DNA of 64,000 bases, from the NCBI GenBank assembly GCA_040387055.1, contig JAZKEM010000158.1:1-64000 (forward strand), given 5' to 3'. The stretch is from Stenotrophobium sp040387055. GTDB lineage: Bacteria > Pseudomonadota > Gammaproteobacteria > Nevskiales > Nevskiaceae. Below, piece by piece: positions 43,738 through 53,031 of the stretch; positions within the stretch are counted from its first letter, which is position 1; every line of letters starts with the position of its first letter. The translations under genes were made by a program, and so were the position numbers. The notes below the pieces were generated by a model. That model saw only the letters and a program-made list of their open reading frames with translations. It ran no database searches and had not been told where the DNA came from.

Positions 43738-45048
43738 ATGAATGCTCAAGTTCCAGCGCTCTTGCTCGCTCTACTGCTGCCCACCGCTGTCATGGCTGCA
43801 GATACCAGCAGCTTTGATAAAAGCACAGGCCCGCGCCCCACACTTCCTGAGCCCAGCAGCTCAATGCTGCCGACGCTGCATATCGCACCTGCTAAAAGCT
43901 GGCCTGCTGGCGTAACGCCCAAACCAGCTGCTGGTTTTGCAGTAAAAGCATTCGCAAAGAATCTTGATCACCCGCGCTGGCTTTATGTGTTGCCGAATGG
44001 CGATGTGCTGGTCGCAGAATCAGATTCGCCGCCTCAGCCAGAAGACAACAAGGGCATTAAAGGCTGGATCGCAAAGATTGTAATGAAGCGTGCAGGCTCA
44101 GGTCATCCGAGCGCCAATCGCATTTCATTGCTGCGTGACAGCAATGGCGATGGCGTCGCCGATGTTCAGACTGTTTTACTCAAAGATCTGAACTCTCCTT
44201 TTGGCATGGCTTTGATCGGCAACGATCTGTATGTCGCCAATACCGACGCCATCCTGCGCTTCCCCTATAAGTCAGGTGACACGGTTATTTCTGCTGCAGG
44301 AAAAAAACTGGCTGATCTACCCGGCGGGCCACTTAACCATCACTGGACGAAAAACATTATCGCCAGCAAGGACGGCATGCATCTCTATGCCACCGTTGGC
44401 TCCAATAGCAACATCGCCGAAAACGGCATGGACAAGGAATTTCAGCGCGCAGCGATTCTCGAAATTGATGTGGCGTCTGGGAAAACGCGGGTGTTCGCAT
44501 CTGGCATTCGCAATCCCAACGGAATGGATTGGGAGCCCAAGACCGGTGCATTGTGGACCGTCGTTAATGAACGCGATGAACTGGGCAATGATCTGGTGCC
44601 GGACTATCTGACCTCCGTAAAACCCGGCGCGTTTTATGGCTGGCCCTATAGCTATTACGGCCAGCATGTCGACACGCGCGTAACGCCCGCCCGTCCTGAT
44701 CTGGTCGCCAAAGCGATTCCACCAGACTATGCACTCGGCGGCCATGTCGCCGCTTTAGGTCTTACCTTTTATCAAGGCAACCTCTTTCCACAGCGTTACA
44801 ACGGCGGCGCATTTATTGGCCAGCACGGCTCGTGGAACCGCAAACCTCGCAGTGGTTACAACGTGGTTTTCGTACCGTTCAATAACGGCACTGCTAGCGG
44901 CAAGATTGAAGAAGTGCTGACCGGATTTGTTGATGAAGACGGCGATGCCTTGGGCAGACCGGTTGGCGTCGCAGTCGATCAGAAAGGCGCATTGCTAGTC
45001 GCTGATGACGTCGGCAATACAGTTTGGCGAGTCGTACCTAGCCATTAA
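43738..45048 (+). CDS. PQQ-dependent sugar (sorbosone-type) dehydrogenase-like protein (436 aa)
   Basis: Secreted six-bladed beta-propeller. Signal peptide with cleavage near TAVMA (residue 20), then propeller repeats such as HPRWLYVLPNGDVLVAESD, SGIRNPNGMDWEPKTGALW and GQHGSWNRKPRSGY, characteristic of the soluble glucose/sorbosone dehydrogenase family. Periplasmic oxidation of a sugar or aldehyde with PQQ is predicted, but many family members have no proven substrate. Ends at a bidirectional terminator shared with modA. Confidence 0.87.
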   Translation: MNAQVPALLLALLLPTAVMAADTSSFDKSTGPRPTLPEPSSSMLPTLHIAPAKSWPAGVTPKPAAGFAVKAFAKNLDHPRWLYVLPNGDVLVAESDSPPQPEDNKGIKGWIAKIVMKRAGSGHPSANRISLLRDSNGDGVADVQTVLLKDLNSPFGMALIGNDLYVANTDAILRFPYKSGDTVISAAGKKLADLPGGPLNHHWTKNIIASKDGMHLYATVGSNSNIAENGMDKEFQRAAILEIDVASGKTRVFASGIRNPNGMDWEPKTGALWTVVNERDELGNDLVPDYLTSVKPGAFYGWPYSYYGQHVDTRVTPARPDLVAKAIPPDYALGGHVAALGLTFYQGNLFPQRYNGGAFIGQHGSWNRKPRSGYNVVFVPFNNGTASGKIEEVLTGFVDEDGDALGRPVGVAVDQKGALLVADDVGNTVWRVVPSH

Positions 45049-45050
45049 TA

Positions 45051-45075
45051 AAAAGGGGCCCATTGGGCCCCTTTT
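45051..45075. terminator. Bidirectional terminator between convergent genes
   Basis: Perfect 11-bp stem AAAAGGGGCCC / GGGCCCCTTTT with loop ATT. A/T-tracts on both sides allow it to serve both the sugar dehydrogenase (plus) and modA (minus). Confidence 0.88.
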
Positions 45076-45090
45076 GTTATCTGCTGCTCT

Positions 45091-45855
45091 CTACGGTTTC
45101 AGCAGCACAAAACCATATTGGCTAAAAATAGCAGCCGCTTCTGGTGAGGTGGTTAGATATTTCATTAACGCTTTTGCCTCTGGGCGAGCACCGTTCACAA
45201 CTGCAAACGGATATACGATGGGCTTGTGCGTGGCGTCTGGGAAGCGCTCAAGAACTTCCACCTTGCTGCTGATTGCAGCATCTGTTGCATAGACAATGCC
45301 TAGCGGGCACTCGCCGCGCTCTACAAATGCCAGTGCGGTACGAACGTCATCAGTGCCTACGATGCGCCCTGTCAGCTGCGGCCACCAGCCTAGCGCTTCA
45401 AGACTTTGCTTGGCATAAATGCCGACAGGAACGACGCCAGGCTCTCCGGTGCAAAGTTTGCCTTTGAAGGCTTCTGCGATCTTGAAGTCTTTTTTCATCT
45501 CGATCGGGAGACGCTTGCCCTTGGGGACAATCAAGACCAGATCGTTACCCAGCAGATTTACCGCGCTACCTTTTTCAATTTTCTTGCGCTCATTTAAATA
45601 GTCCATCCATGACAAATCCGCTGAAGCGAAAATATCAGCAGGCGCACCCGCCTCAATCTGCTTAGCCAGTGCCGAAGATGCGCCATACGCAAGGCTAGGT
45701 GCAGGATGATTCTGCTTCTGCCACTGCACAGAAATGTCATTCAGCGCATTGGTAAGACTCGCCGCGGCAAAAACGCGAACCGGTTCTTCTGCAAACAGCT
45801 GGGTCGAGCACAGCAACAGGAAGCTCAGGACTAAAGAACGGCTGATGAATCGCAT
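45091..45855 (-). CDS. modA: Molybdate-binding periplasmic protein ModA (254 aa)
   Basis: ABC-transporter substrate-binding protein. Signal peptide ends near TQLFA. Family hallmarks include FAAASLTNAL, GASSALAKQIEAGAPADIFASAD and GTDDVRTALAFVERGEC. It captures molybdate or tungstate for molybdoenzymes. No modB or modC follows, so the permease and ATPase lie elsewhere. A ModE-type box lies just upstream and is shared with a divergent porin gene. Confidence 0.93.
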   Translation of the reverse strand: MRFISRSLVLSFLLLCSTQLFAEEPVRVFAAASLTNALNDISVQWQKQNHPAPSLAYGASSALAKQIEAGAPADIFASADLSWMDYLNERKKIEKGSAVNLLGNDLVLIVPKGKRLPIEMKKDFKIAEAFKGKLCTGEPGVVPVGIYAKQSLEALGWWPQLTGRIVGTDDVRTALAFVERGECPLGIVYATDAAISSKVEVLERFPDATHKPIVYPFAVVNGARPEAKALMKYLTTSPEAAAIFSQYGFVLLKP

Positions 45856-45880
45856 TGATTAACTTCCTTTAAGATGACAG

Positions 45881-45904
45881 CGATATATATCGTGGTATAT
45901 AACG
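45881..45904. promoter_or_regulatory. ModE-like operator between modA and the porin gene
   Basis: The minus strand reads CGTTATATA-N6-TATATATCG, closely matching the ModE-box half sites (CGnTATATA-N6/7-TATATAnCG). It lies 26 nt before the modA start and 46 nt before the porin start, so one regulator could silence both when molybdate is plentiful. No modE gene is in the window. Confidence 0.72.
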
Positions 45905-45949
45905 ACGCTCGATGTCAATTTGATGTCAATTTAATCAAGAGGTGGGGTC

Positions 45950-47218
45950 ATGCGTCGTCGTGTAATAGCTGCAGCCGTTCTTGCTTTTTCCGCGCTGGGT
46001 TCGATGCCAGCGCAAGCGAAAGATGATCTTCTGGATACGCTGGCACAGAAAGGGATTCTGACGCCTGAAGAGTACGACAAGCTCAAGGCTCAGCAGAAAA
46101 CGGAAGTCATCGTCGACACCAGCGAGGGCTTCAAGATTGTCTCCATCGACAATGCCAACTCACTGCAAATCGGCACCCTGCTACAGCTCGATTCGACGCA
46201 ATACAACGACGACAAAACAGACCTTGCCAATGGTTCCGAACTGCGTCGCTCGCGAATTTCAACCTCCGGTGTACTGCTCAAGGATTGGCAATATCGTTTT
46301 GAGTACGAGTTCAGCGGCACCGCTGGCGTAACCGATGCCTATGTCGCCTATACCGCGTTCAAACCCGTCATCGTCACTGTCGGCCAATTCAAACAGCCTA
46401 TCGGCATGGAAGCACTGGCTTCCGACAAAAACCTGACGTTCATGGAACGTGGCCTGCCCTTCGCCTTTATTCCGCCACGCGCGCCGGGTTTGATGGTCGG
46501 CACTTCCGGTTACAACTGGTCGCTGAACGGCGGCATATTTGGCGAGCCTGTCGGTAACGCTTCTACTGGCGACGAAGGTTTTGGGCTGGCATCTCGCGCC
46601 ACGTTTGCGCCATTGCTGTCACAAGATAAGACGGTACACCTTGGACTTGGCGCAGCCTGGAGAAAGCCCACCGATAACGTTGGCGCATCGACGGTAGCGT
46701 TCAGCAGCAAACCAGAGTCCAATGTCACAGCCTTGCGGTTTGTGAATACGGCCACGATTAATAATGTGCATCAGTACGGCATTGAAGTGCTGGAGCTTGC
46801 AGGACAAGTTGGCGCAGTCAGCTTGCAAGGCGAATATTCTCTTACGCAGGTGAAACGCGATACGGCTCCAACGTTGAAATTCAGCGGTTGGTATACCCAA
46901 TTGGCCTACACGCTGACCGGCGAAAAGCGTCCATACAAAGCGGATAAAGGCGTGTTTGATGGCATACGCCCGACCAAGAATTTTGGTCGTGATGGCTGGG
47001 GCGCTTTTGAAGTCGCAGCACGAATCAGCGGCATCGATTTAAGCGACAAAACCGTCAATGGCGGCAAAGAGCGCAACGCAGCAGTGACGTTTAACTGGTA
47101 CCTCAATCCCTTCATGAGAATGAGCGCTAACGTCGTCAAAGTTCTTAAGCTTGAAGGCGGCCCGTTGAATGACGATGAGCCAACGGTCTTCCAGATTCGT
47201 GCACAACTCGCACTCTAA
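45950..47218 (+). CDS. OprO/OprP-type porin (422 aa)
   Basis: Outer-membrane porin of the phosphate-selective porin O/P family. Signal peptide with cleavage near MPAQA; a short helical segment typical of these porins (LLDTLAQKGILTPEEYDKLK, about 27-46); then barrel strands such as GTLLQLDSTQYN and VTVGQFKQPIGMEALAS; the C-terminus ends in QIRAQLAL. GAGGTGGGG precedes the ATG. OprP/OprO form anion-selective channels, and the shared ModE-like box suggests this one passes molybdate/tungstate oxyanions. That specificity is inference. Confidence 0.88.
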   Translation: MRRRVIAAAVLAFSALGSMPAQAKDDLLDTLAQKGILTPEEYDKLKAQQKTEVIVDTSEGFKIVSIDNANSLQIGTLLQLDSTQYNDDKTDLANGSELRRSRISTSGVLLKDWQYRFEYEFSGTAGVTDAYVAYTAFKPVIVTVGQFKQPIGMEALASDKNLTFMERGLPFAFIPPRAPGLMVGTSGYNWSLNGGIFGEPVGNASTGDEGFGLASRATFAPLLSQDKTVHLGLGAAWRKPTDNVGASTVAFSSKPESNVTALRFVNTATINNVHQYGIEVLELAGQVGAVSLQGEYSLTQVKRDTAPTLKFSGWYTQLAYTLTGEKRPYKADKGVFDGIRPTKNFGRDGWGAFEVAARISGIDLSDKTVNGGKERNAAVTFNWYLNPFMRMSANVVKVLKLEGGPLNDDEPTVFQIRAQLAL

Positions 47219-47251
47219 ACTCGCGAGAGTGGCAACTAATGCCGCAATCCT

Positions 47252-47273
47252 AAAGGGGCCAACAGGCCCCTTT
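47252..47273 (+). terminator. Intrinsic terminator of the porin gene
   Basis: Perfect 9-bp stem AAAGGGGCC / GGCCCCTTT, loop AACA, followed by ATTTATTT. Confidence 0.88.
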
Positions 47274-47328
47274 ATTTATTTACGACGACAACCAAGCCGC
47301 GGCAAAATATCGGCCTTCGCAAAAATGA

Positions 47329-47832
47329 TTACTTCTGTTTTCGCGCCTGCTTAAACCGCTCAAAAGGTGCGACCAGCTTGGTTGCCAATCTCATCCAAAG
47401 CGGAACATTGAATGAATAGCAATGCTGCTGCTTGCGAGTTTTAATCCGCCAGCCTTCTAGCGTGCGCACGTAGGTATCGTGATACCAGATGCCAAACATC
47501 ACCGTGTTGCTTCCACCCAACAGGCTCGGAGCCAACATTGGGTTAAAGCAAGAGACCTGCCCTGTCGCAGTATCGCCATCAATCACAAACTGGAAGTTAC
47601 CCATCAGGTGCATATAGCTCTTGAAGAACTTCAGCGTGCGAGGCAACCACTCTTTGATTTCCGCGTAAGACCCCTTGATGCCACCCGTTGCGGTGTAATC
47701 GATGATCGCGTCAGCAACAAAAACTTGATCAAGACGATCCCAAGACCGCTGGTCTATCGCATTCGCGTATTCAATCGCGAGCTGCTCTAGATCCATACGA
47801 TCTTGGAGGGTATCTAAGAGATTCTGATTCAT
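47329..47832 (-). CDS. SnoaL/NTF2-like protein (167 aa)
   Basis: Cone-shaped alpha+beta fold of the SnoaL/ketosteroid-isomerase superfamily (LEQLAIEYANAIDQRSWDRL; FVADAIIDYT; WYHDTYVRTLEGWRIKTR). Members isomerise, dehydrate or hydrolyse small hydrophobic substrates, or have lost activity. The start is placed at the ATG 47832 with AGGA upstream; a TTG six bases earlier is also open. It lies 40 nt downstream of the dehydrogenase gene on the same strand, so the two are probably co-transcribed and could act on the same substrate. Confidence 0.85.
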   Translation of the reverse strand: MNQNLLDTLQDRMDLEQLAIEYANAIDQRSWDRLDQVFVADAIIDYTATGGIKGSYAEIKEWLPRTLKFFKSYMHLMGNFQFVIDGDTATGQVSCFNPMLAPSLLGGSNTVMFGIWYHDTYVRTLEGWRIKTRKQQHCYSFNVPLWMRLATKLVAPFERFKQARKQK

Positions 47833-47872
47833 GGGCAAATCCTAAAAGGCCAAGCACAATCAGCAGAAATTC

Positions 47873-48871
47873 TTAGGCGGCGCGGTCAACCTTGAAATGA
47901 CCTTTGGCAACGAAGAACGCGATGAGGTCGCCCATGGTTTCTTCCAAGGGTCTCGGCGCATAGCCCAAATCACGCTCTGCTTTTGAGCGATCGACAATCG
48001 GCGAGGTTGCGATGGCATCCAGTGCGGCTTTGGAGAACGGGCCGTCTTCTGCACCACCATTCTTGGAGAGCTTTGAAACCATCGGCGCGATGGCCTGAAT
48101 GAATCCCATCGGGATTGAAAACTTAGGGCCCGGACGTCCGACGTAGCGCGCAGCAATACGGCAAGCATCCAGCATTTCGATGTAATGGCCACCGAGCAGA
48201 TAGTTCTCACCCGTGCGTCCGCGCTCGCTCGCCAATACCAAACCCATCGCCACGTCGCGCACATCCACAAGATCAAAACCGCCCGCCACCATCGCAGGAA
48301 TCTTGCCGCGTGCAGAGTCGAGAAAAACAACATTGAGACGTGAGATCACGCTGCCGTAATCGGTTGGGCCGTACACGCCGGTGGGATAACAAATCACACC
48401 ATCCAAGCCCTTCGCAACAACCTTCAGGAACTCTTGCTCACCGGCGTATTTGGAACGGCTATAAACCGGCAACGCTGCATCGGTAGAACGCGGCAGGGTT
48501 TCTGATAACTGGCGATTGCATTTGTTCTGATCGAAAGACGCAATCGAGCTCACATGAACCATGCGCTTTACTTTGCATGCGAGTGCAGCTTCAGCAACGA
48601 TGCGTACTCCGTCTACGTTAATGGTCCAAGCGACTGGGTCTTCTTGAGCCAGCGTGATTTTGGCGACGAGGTGATAAACCACATCAACGCCTTCAAGCGC
48701 TGCTTGGATCGAAGCCGGGTTGAGAATGTCGGCTTCAATAAATGAGACGCGTGGATCCAGTGATGATGAACGGACCCGGTCAATCGCCCGAACCTGGTGT
48801 CCGGCATCCAAAAGAATCTGGGCGAGATTCAGGCCTACGTAACCGCTGGCGCCAGTAATTGCTGCAATCAT
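47873..48871 (-). CDS. NAD-dependent epimerase/3-beta-HSD-like dehydrogenase (332 aa)
   Basis: Extended SDR with cofactor loop TGASGYVG (6-13) and catalytic Y137-x3-K141 (YSRSK). The family includes 3-beta-hydroxysteroid dehydrogenases, dihydroflavonol reductases and sugar epimerases; sequence alone does not decide which. The NTF2-like partner suggests a hydrophobic alcohol or ketone rather than a nucleotide sugar. The product is cytoplasmic. Confidence 0.88.
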   Translation of the reverse strand: MIAAITGASGYVGLNLAQILLDAGHQVRAIDRVRSSSLDPRVSFIEADILNPASIQAALEGVDVVYHLVAKITLAQEDPVAWTINVDGVRIVAEAALACKVKRMVHVSSIASFDQNKCNRQLSETLPRSTDAALPVYSRSKYAGEQEFLKVVAKGLDGVICYPTGVYGPTDYGSVISRLNVVFLDSARGKIPAMVAGGFDLVDVRDVAMGLVLASERGRTGENYLLGGHYIEMLDACRIAARYVGRPGPKFSIPMGFIQAIAPMVSKLSKNGGAEDGPFSKAALDAIATSPIVDRSKAERDLGYAPRPLEETMGDLIAFFVAKGHFKVDRAA

Positions 48872-49007
48872 CTTGATCTTTAAAGTAAGGGGTATTTAGT
48901 ACCCCTAACGTTGCCTTACAAGCCGCCCTATCCGCCTACTGCGGATCAAGTAGATTCGTCCTGTGGAATAGGCTGGCAGGCTGCAAACGGCCTTGCCGCA
49001 GGCAGAT

Positions 49008-49853
49008 TTACTCGTCGTCACCCAACACACGCTTCTGCTTGAGGCTGCCCTTGGCCCGCTCCAATTCCTTGGCCAAACGAACGCCACGTTGCAAGGCAAC
49101 GCCCACTGCCAATGAGTCGATGATTGCCAAATGTGCGATACGTGAAGTCATCGGGGTATAGATTTCAGGGTCTTCTTCGCAATCAGCGTACAACGCGACC
49201 GTAGAAAGCTTGGCCACAGGCGATCCGCTATGGGTAATGCTAATCACGTCAGCGCCCGCGTCTCGCGCCAGCTCCAAACTGCGCAACAGATCAATCGTCC
49301 GCCCGGTATTTGAAATGGCGACGACAGCATCGCCAGGCTTCAACATGGTGGCCGCCATGCCATGGATATGCGGGTCTGAATAGGCCACCGAGTGAACGCG
49401 CAAGCGGAAGAATTTGTGCTGCGCATCCTGCGCAACGATGCCTGAATTGCCCTGGCCGTAAAATTCAATCTTGCGTGCAGACGCCAGTATTTTCACTGCA
49501 CGCTGCAGCGCTTTCATATCCAGCTGATTACGCACTTGGATCAATGCAGCGATGCTGCTATCGAAAACCTTCGCAACCAAATCCGGCACCGAATCATTGG
49601 GGCCAACATCGGCATGCACGTATGACACGCCGGTCGCGAGGCTGCGGGCAAGATGAAGTTTGAAATCTCGATATCCACCACAGCCAGCCGCTCGACAGAA
49701 ACGCAGAACCGTTGGCTCACTGACTTCAGCCAGCTCCGCAATCGCACTAATCGAGAGATTCAAAACCTGATTAGGCCGTGCAATTACGAGATCAGCCACG
49801 CGACGCTCAGATTTTCTGAGCTGCTCTCGCAGGCCTTTGATACGCGCCAGCAT
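49008..49853 (-). CDS. hexR: HexR, RpiR-family regulator of central sugar metabolism (281 aa)
   Basis: N-terminal RpiR HTH (about 1-75; ISAIAELAEVSEPTVLRFCR) and C-terminal SIS domain (about 120-250) with the sugar-phosphate motif GQGNSGIVAQDAQHKFF. HexR responds to 2-keto-3-deoxy-6-phosphogluconate and represses zwf/edd-type genes. It is the last gene of zwf-pgl-glk-hexR, and its ATG overlaps the glk stop (TGATG). HexR-like boxes lie in front of zwf and edd (53032-53046, 53185-53199). Confidence 0.94.
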   Translation of the reverse strand: MLARIKGLREQLRKSERRVADLVIARPNQVLNLSISAIAELAEVSEPTVLRFCRAAGCGGYRDFKLHLARSLATGVSYVHADVGPNDSVPDLVAKVFDSSIAALIQVRNQLDMKALQRAVKILASARKIEFYGQGNSGIVAQDAQHKFFRLRVHSVAYSDPHIHGMAATMLKPGDAVVAISNTGRTIDLLRSLELARDAGADVISITHSGSPVAKLSTVALYADCEEDPEIYTPMTSRIAHLAIIDSLAVGVALQRGVRLAKELERAKGSLKQKRVLGDDE

Positions 49854-50824
49854 CAGGGCGAGTCCAAAGCGATGGCCGCACCGAGCAACGCAGGATTCTC
49901 TGTATGAATCACATACGCCGGAATAGGTATTAGATATTCAGACATGCGGCCTTTGGCTTCGAAGCGCGCGCGAAACTTGGACTGATGAAAATAATCACCG
50001 AGTCGCGGCACGATGCCGCCACCGATATACACACCGCCGCGCGCGCCAATGATTAACGCGAGACTGCCCGCTGCGTTGCCGAGCAAACTACAGAACAGCG
50101 ACAGCGCCTCTGCACAATCAGGATCTTCTCCAGACAAACCACGCTGAGTGATTTCTGCTGGCGTGAGCGTCAATGGAGAGCGAGCCGCAAGTTGAGCCAC
50201 TGCGCGATATAGATTGCACAGGCCCATTCCGGAAAGTACGCGCTCAGCAGAAACGTGTCCGAACTCGCGTCGAAGATGGCCAATAATTTCAGCTTCGTAA
50301 TCGTCGCCTGCAGCGACTGTAATGTGCCCGCCTTCACCAGACAGCGGCACCCAACGTCCCTCAGCCGCTGGCAGCAACGCAGAAACACCAAGGCCAGTGC
50401 CCGGCCCGAGAAGCGCACATGGCCCTCGCTCGATTCGTTCAGTACCGCCCAGTTGACGCAAATCTTGCGCAGCCAACTTCGGCAGCGACATCGCAAGCGC
50501 TGCAAAGTCATTGAGCATCAACAAACGATCCAAGCCCAAATGTTTTCGAGCTTGCTCAGTTGAGAATGCCCAATGCTGATTGGTCATCTTGATCGCATCA
50601 CCAGTCACAGGGTTGGCAATCGCAACCGCCGCCTCCGTCACAACCGGCGAACCAATGAGCTTTAAGTACTGCTCAACAGCATCAACAAAATTGGGGAAGT
50701 CGCCAGTCGGCAGTGTGCGGCACTCAACGGGCTCACTCGCTCCATCGCGCAACAAACCAAAGCGCGCGTTGCTGCCGCCAATATCGGCGACCAAACGCAA
50801 AGGCTTAGGGACTCCAGTAGACAT
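49853..50824 (-). CDS. glk: Glucokinase (323 aa)
   Basis: ATP-dependent phosphorylation of glucose to glucose-6-phosphate. The N-terminal nucleotide fold starts RLVADIGGSNARFGLL, the catalytic Asp is in MLNDFAALA, and the ADP-binding region is ALLGPGTGLGVSALL; the C-terminal part carries GGVYIGGGIVPRL. The start is placed at ATG 50824 (MSTGVPKPL). It overlaps pgl upstream by 20 nt and hexR downstream by 1 nt. It feeds the zwf branch encoded in the same operon. Confidence 0.94.
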   Translation of the reverse strand: MSTGVPKPLRLVADIGGSNARFGLLRDGASEPVECRTLPTGDFPNFVDAVEQYLKLIGSPVVTEAAVAIANPVTGDAIKMTNQHWAFSTEQARKHLGLDRLLMLNDFAALAMSLPKLAAQDLRQLGGTERIERGPCALLGPGTGLGVSALLPAAEGRWVPLSGEGGHITVAAGDDYEAEIIGHLRREFGHVSAERVLSGMGLCNLYRAVAQLAARSPLTLTPAEITQRGLSGEDPDCAEALSLFCSLLGNAAGSLALIIGARGGVYIGGGIVPRLGDYFHQSKFRARFEAKGRMSEYLIPIPAYVIHTENPALLGAAIALDSP

Positions 50825-51503
50825 GCACAGGCACCTGTTTCTGATCAAGGATGAAGCTAATCGGCATCTCCATCGTCGGGCCAGCACTCAAGGCGCGACG
50901 ATAGACATTTAGCTTACTGTCTCCACGGATAAGTATGTCGATTTGGCGGCTTTGCAGTAGCGCGGGGAGCGTCAAACTGATTCTGCGATGTGGCGCCGTC
51001 ATCGGGTCGAGAATCATGCAACGGCGGCCAGAGTTCAGATCCAACGCTTTCGCCAACTGCGGCGCCTGCGGGAATAGCGAGGCAGTATGCCCATCATCGC
51101 CCATGCCCAAAACCACAACATCAAATGGCATCGACAGATTTTTTAGCATTGCTTCGGCGTGGCGCTCGCCCTCTGGCTCTGGGTCCAGCGCAGCGTCCGA
51201 CAAACCATGCAGCACAGCCGTCGTCGCCGCGTTACGGAGTAACTGTCGGCGAATCATCGCCTCGTTACTGTCCGCGTGATGGATATCAACCCAACGATCA
51301 TCGGTCGGCAGCACACTGACGGCAGACCAATCCAACTCGTGCGCACTTAGAGCACCGAGAAAATCAGCAGGCGTGCGTCCACCTGAAACCACCAAGCTCG
51401 CTTTGGATCTTGCAGTTAAAGCTTCACGCAATCTTGCAGCAGTGGCGCTGGCCAGCGCCGATGCCAGTTCTTGACCAGAATTAAAAAAGTGCTCAGACAG
51501 CAA
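50805..51503 (-). CDS. pgl: 6-phosphogluconolactonase (232 aa)
   Basis: Hydrolyses 6-phosphogluconolactone to 6-phosphogluconate. Family motifs include LVVSGGRTP, SVLPTDDRWV and LGMGDDGHTASLFP. The start is a TTG at 51503, 1 nt past the zwf stop, behind GAGGAAA. That gives the usual length of about 232 residues; the frame also runs 66 codons into zwf, which is not expected to be translated. Confidence 0.92.
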   Translation of the reverse strand: MLSEHFFNSGQELASALASATAARLREALTARSKASLVVSGGRTPADFLGALSAHELDWSAVSVLPTDDRWVDIHHADSNEAMIRRQLLRNAATTAVLHGLSDAALDPEPEGERHAEAMLKNLSMPFDVVVLGMGDDGHTASLFPQAPQLAKALDLNSGRRCMILDPMTAPHRRISLTLPALLQSRQIDILIRGDSKLNVYRRALSAGPTMEMPISFILDQKQVPVHVYWSP

Positions 51504-51504
51504 A

Positions 51505-52968
51505 CTAGCTTTCCTCTGGCCAAGAAGAGCCTTCACGCGCGAGCAAAGCACTGGCAGCAGCCGGGCCCCAACTGCCTGCGGTGTAAGACTTGGGCTTTTC
51601 ATCGCTGCCATTCCAAGCGTCAAGAATAGGCTCGACCCAGCGCCAAGCAGCGTCGAGTTCATCGCGACGCATAAACAAGGTGAGCTTGCCGCGGATGACA
51701 TCCATCAATAGACGCTCATAAGCATCCATCGGCCGCTGCTTGAACTGCTCGGAGAAATCCAGATTCAAATGCACAGGCTTAAGCTGCATTTCATTGCCGG
51801 GTTCTTTGGCCATCAGATACAGCTTCAATTCTTCTTCAGGCTGCAGCTGAATAATCAGGCGATTGCCCTGTATGCCGCCCTTTGGTGGCGGAAAAATGGA
51901 ATGCGGAACGTTGCGGAAATTAATCACGATCTCAGCGACGCGATCTTGCAGACGCTTGCCCGTACGCAAATAGAACGGCACACCGGACCAACGCCAATTG
52001 TTGATTTCTGCTTTGAGCGCAACAAAAGTTTCAGTGTTGCTGGTACTGGAAATGCCTTCTTCCTGCACGTAACTAATTACCGGCTGGCCATCAATCGCAC
52101 CAGCACGATACTGACCGCGAACAGTCGATGTGCGAACGGACTGCGCTGTCATCGGCACCAGACCACGCAGAACCTTGAGCTTCTCGTCACGCACGGCGTC
52201 AGGATCAATACTCGACGGCGGCTCCATCGCAATAATGCAGAGCAGCTGCAGCAAGTGGTTTTGAACCATGTCGCGCATTGCACCAGCACGGTCGTAAAAA
52301 TCACCGCGCTTTTCTACGCCGACGCGTTCTGCGATGGTGATCTGAACGTCACGCACCCAAGAGCGACTCCACAAGGGCTCAAACAACGCGTTTCCAAAGC
52401 GAAGCGCCATCAGATTCTGTACAGGTTCTTTGCCCAGGTAATGATCGATGCGATAAATCTGCGATTCATCAAAAACACTGCCAACGCGCGCATTGATCTC
52501 TTGAGCCGAGGCCAGGTCACGACCGAGCGGCTTTTCCAGAACCACGCGGGAATTGCTATGGATCAACTTGGCAGCTGACAAGTTTTCACAGATTGACGTG
52601 AAGAGATCAGGTGCCGTCGAGAGATAAAAGACTCGGACCTTTGCAGCAGAGTCTTTAAGAAAGTCTGCGAGAGCTGAAAAGTCGGCGGCGATTCCAGCAT
52701 CAACACGTAAATACTCAAGACGCTTAGCGAAGACATTGAATAAAGTCTCGCTGAACAGGCCCTTCTCAATATTGAGAATGCAATGCTCTTTGACCTGAGC
52801 AACGAATTGCTCACGCGTCTGCGCTTGTCGAGCCACACCAATAATGCGGCCGTGTGCCGGAAGATCTCCGGCGACATGTCGGGAATACAGCGCAGGCAGC
52901 AGTTTGCGAAGCGCCAGATCGCCGCTACCGCCGAACAGAATTAAGTCGAAAGATTCCACCTGCTGCAC
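51505..52968 (-). CDS. zwf: Glucose-6-phosphate 1-dehydrogenase (487 aa)
   Basis: Oxidises glucose-6-phosphate to 6-phosphogluconolactone with NAD(P)+. Cofactor motif GGSGDLALRK near the start; active-site motif RIDHYLGKEPVQNL; C-terminal fold including YERLLMDVIRGKLTLF. The start is GTG 52968, where AAGGAG lies 5 nt upstream; a TTG five codons earlier is open too. It leads the zwf-pgl-glk-hexR operon. The HexR-like box at 53032-53046 lies 64-78 nt upstream. Confidence 0.95.
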   Translation of the reverse strand: MQQVESFDLILFGGSGDLALRKLLPALYSRHVAGDLPAHGRIIGVARQAQTREQFVAQVKEHCILNIEKGLFSETLFNVFAKRLEYLRVDAGIAADFSALADFLKDSAAKVRVFYLSTAPDLFTSICENLSAAKLIHSNSRVVLEKPLGRDLASAQEINARVGSVFDESQIYRIDHYLGKEPVQNLMALRFGNALFEPLWSRSWVRDVQITIAERVGVEKRGDFYDRAGAMRDMVQNHLLQLLCIIAMEPPSSIDPDAVRDEKLKVLRGLVPMTAQSVRTSTVRGQYRAGAIDGQPVISYVQEEGISSTSNTETFVALKAEINNWRWSGVPFYLRTGKRLQDRVAEIVINFRNVPHSIFPPPKGGIQGNRLIIQLQPEEELKLYLMAKEPGNEMQLKPVHLNLDFSEQFKQRPMDAYERLLMDVIRGKLTLFMRRDELDAAWRWVEPILDAWNGSDEKPKSYTAGSWGPAAASALLAREGSSWPEES

Positions 52969-53031
52969 GGCCGCTCCTTGCAATGAATTTCATCAACGTG
53001 CGAACCCATAGCGGGCTCACCGTTGAATTTA

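Noticed and set aside
45051..45075. Attachment-site-like inverted repeat
   Set aside because: It fits a bidirectional terminator between convergent genes, with A/T-tracts on both sides.
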